From the NCBI GenBank assembly GCA_964402985.1, contig CAYOET010000145.1, positions 1-16,942 on the forward strand: 16,942 bases of DNA, written 5' to 3'. The stretch comes from JADYYB01 sp964402985 (GTDB lineage: Bacteria; Pseudomonadota; Alphaproteobacteria; Rhizobiales; Kaistiaceae). A program made the position numbers and the translations under genes. The notes beneath the pieces were generated by a model. That model had not been told where the DNA came from, ran no database searches, and saw only the letters and a program-made list of their open reading frames with translations. Positions 14,366 through 16,942 of this stretch are shown here, piece after piece. Each line of letters opens with the position of its first letter. The stretch's first letter is position 1.

Positions 14366-14782
14366 ATGGCTGAAGAAAACATCGGGACGGAGCTGATCGA
14401 CCTGACGGCTGACATCGTCTCCGCCTATGTCAGCAACAACTCGGTCGCCGCCAACGATCTGCCCCGTCTGATCGCCGACGTGCATCAGGCCCTTTCCCGC
14501 ACGCACGAAGGCACCATCGAGCCGGAGCCGGAGCCGCTCGTCCCGGCGGTGAACCCCAAGAAGTCCGTCTTCCCCGACTTTATCGTCTGCCTCGAGGATG
14601 GGAAGAAGTTCAAGTCGCTGAAGCGCCACCTTCGCACCCACTACGATCTTTCGCCCGAGGAATACCGCGAGAAGTGGGGCCTCCCGCCCGACTACCCGAT
14701 GGTCGCCCCGAACTATGCGGCCGCGCGCTCCGCCCTCGCCAAGAAGATGGGCCTCGGCCAGCAGCGTCGCCGTCGCGGCTGA
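14366..14782 (+). CDS. mucR: MucR/Ros family zinc-finger transcriptional regulator
   Basis: A 138-residue DNA-binding protein of the Ros/MucR family, known in alphaproteobacteria for silencing and exopolysaccharide, virulence, motility and cell-cycle control. The N-terminal half (4-50) is helical and corresponds to the oligomerisation region. The DNA-binding part follows: FIVCLEDGKKFKSLKRHLRTHYDLS (72-96, in segments) with Cys75, Asp78, His88 and His92, then the conserved PEEYREKWGLPPDYPMVAPNYAAARS region and a basic tail (QQRRRRG). Asp occupies the second Cys position of Agrobacterium Ros, a variant reported in MucR-like proteins of Mesorhizobium. Start ATG has AAGGA ten bases upstream. It is a single gene with its own terminator. 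The AT-rich leader suggests autoregulation. Orthology to mucR itself, among paralogues, is likely but not proven. Confidence 0.95.
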   Translation: MAEENIGTELIDLTADIVSAYVSNNSVAANDLPRLIADVHQALSRTHEGTIEPEPEPLVPAVNPKKSVFPDFIVCLEDGKKFKSLKRHLRTHYDLSPEEYREKWGLPPDYPMVAPNYAAARSALAKKMGLGQQRRRRG

Positions 14783-14807
14783 ATCTCCGCCTTTCGCATC
14801 CCAACCG

Positions 14808-14836
14808 AAAGCCCCGCAATTGCGGGGCTTTTTGTT
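14808..14836 (+). terminator. Rho-independent terminator of mucR
   Basis: A perfect 10-base-pair stem AAAGCCCCGC (14808-14817) and GCGGGGCTTT (14822-14831) around AATT is followed by TTGTTT. It starts 25 bases after the mucR stop codon. With A-rich bases on the other side (CGAAA) it could also act weakly on the opposite strand. Confidence 0.93.
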
Positions 14837-14881
14837 TGGCGGGCAGGAGGGGCTGGCAATCCGGCGGGTGCCACACCGTTG

Positions 14882-15007
14882 TTGTCATTGCCGGACTTGT
14901 TCCGGCAATCACGGTGAAAATCGCGCCGACATGGACAGATCCCTCGTCCTGAACCGCGGGAAAGCCTGCGGCACGCTGGATTGCCGGAACAAGTCCGGCA
15001 ATGACAA
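14882..15007. repeat. Intergenic palindromic repeat doublet D, perfect 29-base inverted repeat
   Basis: Arms 14882-14910 and 14979-15007 are perfectly complementary over 29 bases with a 68-base spacer. Each arm is itself a near-palindrome (ATTGCCGGA, then TCCGGCAAT). The element lies between mucR and the convergent sufE gene, after the mucR terminator and about 55 bases past the sufE stop. Perfect identity between arms suggests recent insertion or ongoing homogenisation. No transposase-like gene or target-site duplication was identified. It has the form of a REP doublet or very small non-autonomous element. Confidence 0.85.
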
Positions 15008-15062
15008 AGGGCAGGGGAGGTTGGGAAAAGTCGGCCTCGGGTCGTCGGAGGGATCTACTGCT

Positions 15063-15503
15063 CTAAACCCCGACGCGTTGCGCCCGCGCTTCCGCCTTGA
15101 TCCGCTGCACCAGGGCGCGAAGCCCGTTCGACCGCTGGGTGCTGAGGTGTCCGGCGAGCCCGAGCCGGTCGAAGATCGCCTCGGCGTCGATTGTCTCGAT
15201 CTCCGCCGGCGTCTTCCCCGAAAAGAGCGCGATCGCCACCGCGACGAGCCCCTTCACGATCAGCGCGTCGCTGTCGCCCGCGAAGTCGAGGCGCGGCGCG
15301 TCCTCGCCGCGTCTGATATCCGTCTGCAGCCAGACCTGGCTGGCGCAGCCATTGACCTTGTTGGCGGCGTTGTGCGCTTCCGCAGGCAGCGGCGGCATCC
15401 GCCGGCCGAGCTCGATCAGATAGCGATAGCGGTCGTCCCATTCCTCGAGGAACGAGAAATCCTCGACGATGGTCTCGATCGACGGCGAAGCCTGAGCGTC
15501 CAT
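15063..15503 (-). CDS. sufE: SufE family Fe-S cluster assembly protein (cysteine desulfuration)
   Basis: A 146-residue cytoplasmic protein that accepts sulfane sulfur from the SufS cysteine desulfurase and passes it to the Fe-S scaffold. The acceptor cysteine is Cys53 in KVNGCASQVWL (49-59), matching Cys51 of E. coli SufE. Other family marks are the N-terminal IVEDFSFLEEWDDRYRYLIELGR region (12-34, in segments) and the C-terminal GLAGHLSTQRSNGLRALV block (114-131). The frame is open much further upstream, through the neighbouring gene, but the ATG at 15503 gives the family N-terminus. Its ribosome site is weak (GAGCG). It lies 41 bases downstream of the DUF5330 gene on the same strand and is probably co-transcribed with it. 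The other suf genes are not in this window. Confidence 0.95.
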   Translation of the reverse strand: MDAQASPSIETIVEDFSFLEEWDDRYRYLIELGRRMPPLPAEAHNAANKVNGCASQVWLQTDIRRGEDAPRLDFAGDSDALIVKGLVAVAIALFSGKTPAEIETIDAEAIFDRLGLAGHLSTQRSNGLRALVQRIKAEARAQRVGV

Positions 15504-15544
15504 ACGCTCGCAATATAAGATCGGACGGGGAGTTGGGAACCCGG

Positions 15545-15931
15545 CTAGGGCGCCGAGGCGACCACTAAGGTGTCGCGGCTCGAATTGGGCCGCTGCCACG
15601 GCATCGCGCGGTCGGCGTCGGTGAGGGTGCCCAAAGTCGTGGCCGCGACGGGTTGTTCGTTGGCCTGATCGAGCCGGTCGGCGAGGAATCCGAGCAGGAA
15701 TTCCGCTCCCTGCCAGGCCTTTTCGCCGATCACCGAGAGCGCCGTTCCGCCGGTGGCGCAGGCCTCCGGGTTGCGGCTGCAGAACCCCGAGAGATCCGCG
15801 ATCGTCGCTCCCGCTGCGCTGACCGCCTGGCCCAGCGTCACCCGCGGCGCATCCGTGCCGCTGTCCGGGTCGCCCGGAATGAGCAGGATGACCAGGCACA
15901 GCCAGAAAGCCGACCGGATCAGGAAAAACAT
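15545..15931 (-). CDS. DUF5330-type small secreted or membrane-anchored protein, function unknown
   Basis: A 128-residue protein with an N-terminal hydrophobic segment (MFFLIRSAFWLCLVILLIP, 1-19) that is either a signal anchor or an uncleaved signal peptide. Next come a conserved part with TLGQAVSAAGATIADLSGFCSRNPEAC (32-58, in segments; Cys51 and Cys58, perhaps a disulfide), GEKAWQGAEFLLGFL (69-83) and a polar tail. I recognise it as the DUF5330 family found in Hyphomicrobiales, with no known biochemical role. It precedes sufE on the minus strand and is divergent from a membrane sensor gene. The short polar tail (MPWQRPNSSRDTLV) is unlikely to be enzymatic. The start at 15931 is the only one keeping the hydrophobic segment whole; the ribosome site is weak. 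Confidence 0.8.
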   Translation of the reverse strand: MFFLIRSAFWLCLVILLIPGDPDSGTDAPRVTLGQAVSAAGATIADLSGFCSRNPEACATGGTALSVIGEKAWQGAEFLLGFLADRLDQANEQPVAATTLGTLTDADRAMPWQRPNSSRDTLVVASAP

Positions 15932-16179
15932 GCGCTGCGAGCCCGAATTCTTTCTCAGCCGGCCCTTTTGCCGGCCCGCGATAAATACAGGCCCGGTTTG
16001 AAGGCCCGGTTCCGGAATTGATTAGAAATTGAGGCATCTGCCGTGGCGCCCACCGAGCCGAGAGATGGCCGAGTCTGCGGTCGCCTTAGCCTTCCCTTAA
16101 GGCCGATCGTGACAACATCCGCGCGGGCTGGGAACGACGCGTAACGCATACCCGAGAGGCAGGGATCTTTAGTTTGCCA
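15932..16179. promoter_or_regulatory. Divergent promoter region, DUF5330-sufE / sensor gene
   Basis: These 248 bases separate divergent starts. A 13-base tandem repeat with 10 shared positions (15989-16001 and 16002-16014, each starting AGGCCCGGTT) lies about 60 bases before the DUF5330 start. An A/T-rich patch (GAATTGATTAGAAATTGAG) is at 16014-16032. AGGGA at 16160-16164 could be a distant ribosome site for the sensor gene. No confident promoter hexamers. Confidence 0.45.
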
Positions 16180-16942
16180 ATGAGTACGGCCTTGGCGTCC
16201 TTCCGCCGCTGGCTTGACGCCGCTGTTCCTGCCGTGCCGGCGGGTGACGGCGTCAGCGCACACCGCCAGCGGGTGTTTATCGCCAACCAGTTCGTCGCTG
16301 GTCTGCTGGCGCTCGCCGCCTTTCCGCTTTGGCTGGCCTTCGCCGGGCCGGTCTCGCCGGCCGAGGCGCTGACCTTCGTCTGGCTGTCCGCCCCGCTGCT
16401 CGTCGCCGTTTTCCAGTGGAAGACCGGTCGCACCGAGACGGCGCATCTCCTTTCCGCCACCGCCTTCACCATCCTCCTCGTCTGGGTGTCGGCCCTCACC
16501 GGCGGGCTCGGCTCTCCGGTCCTCGTCTGGCTGGCGGTGATTCCGATCGAGGCCGCGCTCTCCGGCTCGCGCCGTATCTCGGCTACCGCCGCGGGCATCG
16601 GCCTCGCCGGACTCGCGCTCCTCTGGGCCGGGCTGCAGAGCGGCTGGCTGCCGCCGACTGCCCCGCCCGCCGCGGCCGTCGGCATCTTCATCATGGTCGC
16701 GGCCATCGTCTATGCCGGCGCCCTCTCGCTCGCCCTCGAGACGCTGCGCCGCGACACCGAGGACCATGCCCGCCTCGGCGAGGCCCGCTATCGCCTCCTC
16801 GCCGACCATGCCACCGACATGATCACCTGCCACGCCGCCGACGGCAGCGTGCTCTTCGCCTCGCCCGCCGCCCGCGGGCTGATCGGCCTGCCCACCGCCC
16901 AGCTCCTGGGGGAGGGCCTCTTCGCCCGCGTTCACGTCGCCG
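16180..16942 (+). CDS. Membrane-bound PAS sensor protein, probable histidine kinase, 3'-truncated by window edge
   Basis: The frame is open from the ATG at 16180 to the end of the window (254 codons plus one base). After a polar N-terminus (1-30) there are about six hydrophobic segments (roughly 33-55, 63-79, 91-107, 112-128, 134-152, 164-186), giving an integral membrane sensor module with short loops. A linker helix (ALETLRRDTEDHARLGE) leads into the beginning of a PAS domain: ARYRLLADHATDMITCHAADGSVLFASPAA (202-231, in segments) followed by GLIGLPTAQLLGEGLFARVH. This architecture is typical of hybrid or simple histidine kinases. The kinase core is outside the window, so a diguanylate cyclase or similar output domain remains possible. 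It is divergent from DUF5330-sufE. Closeness to mucR may be meaningful, but no direct link can be shown here. Confidence 0.85.
   Translation, partial: MSTALASFRRWLDAAVPAVPAGDGVSAHRQRVFIANQFVAGLLALAAFPLWLAFAGPVSPAEALTFVWLSAPLLVAVFQWKTGRTETAHLLSATAFTILLVWVSALTGGLGSPVLVWLAVIPIEAALSGSRRISATAAGIGLAGLALLWAGLQSGWLPPTAPPAAAVGIFIMVAAIVYAGALSLALETLRRDTEDHARLGEARYRLLADHATDMITCHAADGSVLFASPAARGLIGLPTAQLLGEGLFARVHVA

Noticed and set aside
14128..14415. 95-codon minus-strand frame across the mucR leader
   Set aside because: It covers the AT-rich regulatory region and the mucR start, with no family features.
2751..15007. CRISPR array or insertion-sequence ends
   Set aside because: The repeats are paired inverted units of different families, not regularly spaced direct repeats, and no cas or transposase gene is present.
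15504..16037. Long N-terminal extension of SufE in its frame
   Set aside because: SufE family members start near the MDAQASPSIE segment; the extension runs through the DUF5330 gene in another frame.

Overview
The window reads as chromosomal DNA of a high-G+C alphaproteobacterium, most likely of the order Hyphomicrobiales (Rhizobiales). The pointers are a MucR/Ros one-finger regulator, a DUF5330-type small protein beside sufE, the strong G/C bias at third codon positions, and tight operons with GTG starts and ATGA/GTGA/TGATG overlaps. I see no tRNA, rRNA, CRISPR array, transposase or phage gene.

Layout. Bases 1-2734 hold the 3' part of an RND (HAE1-type) efflux pump permease whose N-terminus lies outside the window. 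A 464-base gap with a palindromic repeat doublet follows, then a zinc-type (Rhizobium etli ReAV-like) L-asparaginase at 3232-4275. This is convergent with a periplasmic cytochrome c'/c-556 gene (4335-4796, minus), and a perfect hairpin terminator lies between them. An iron-type superoxide dismutase (5034-5633, plus) and a peptide-methionine (R)-S-oxide reductase (5753-6166, minus) form a second convergent pair, separated by a 21-base perfect inverted repeat.

The centre (6328-14027) is one long plus-strand operon for a multisubunit cation/proton antiporter. Its order is MnhE - MnhF - MnhG - (MbhD+MbhE-like fusion) - MnhB - MnhC - MnhD1 - MnhD2 - small membrane protein - MnhD3. This follows the order of the ion-translocating half of archaeal membrane-bound hydrogenase (MbhA to MbhH), with no full-length MrpA and no hydrogenase or quinone module in view. 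Instead it carries three NuoL/M/N-type antiporter subunits. All junctions overlap or abut except D1/D2, which are separated by 307 bases carrying an inverted repeat doublet and a 24-base tandem repeat. The third antiporter subunit has Asn where the other two have the TM7 lysine. These proteins would form one inner-membrane complex exchanging H+ for Na+ or K+.

The right end holds an AT-richer regulatory stretch, a MucR/Ros zinc-finger regulator (14366-14782) with a clean terminator, a 29-base perfect inverted repeat, a DUF5330-sufE pair on the minus strand, and, divergent from it, the 5' part of a membrane-bound PAS sensor protein (probably a histidine kinase) that runs off the window.

A recurring theme is four intergenic repeat elements of unrelated sequence but the same design, each made of two palindromic units in inverted orientation. 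The most promising leads are the hydrogenase-like antiporter operon, the altered ion-path residue in its third D subunit, and the repeat-bearing gap inside that operon.
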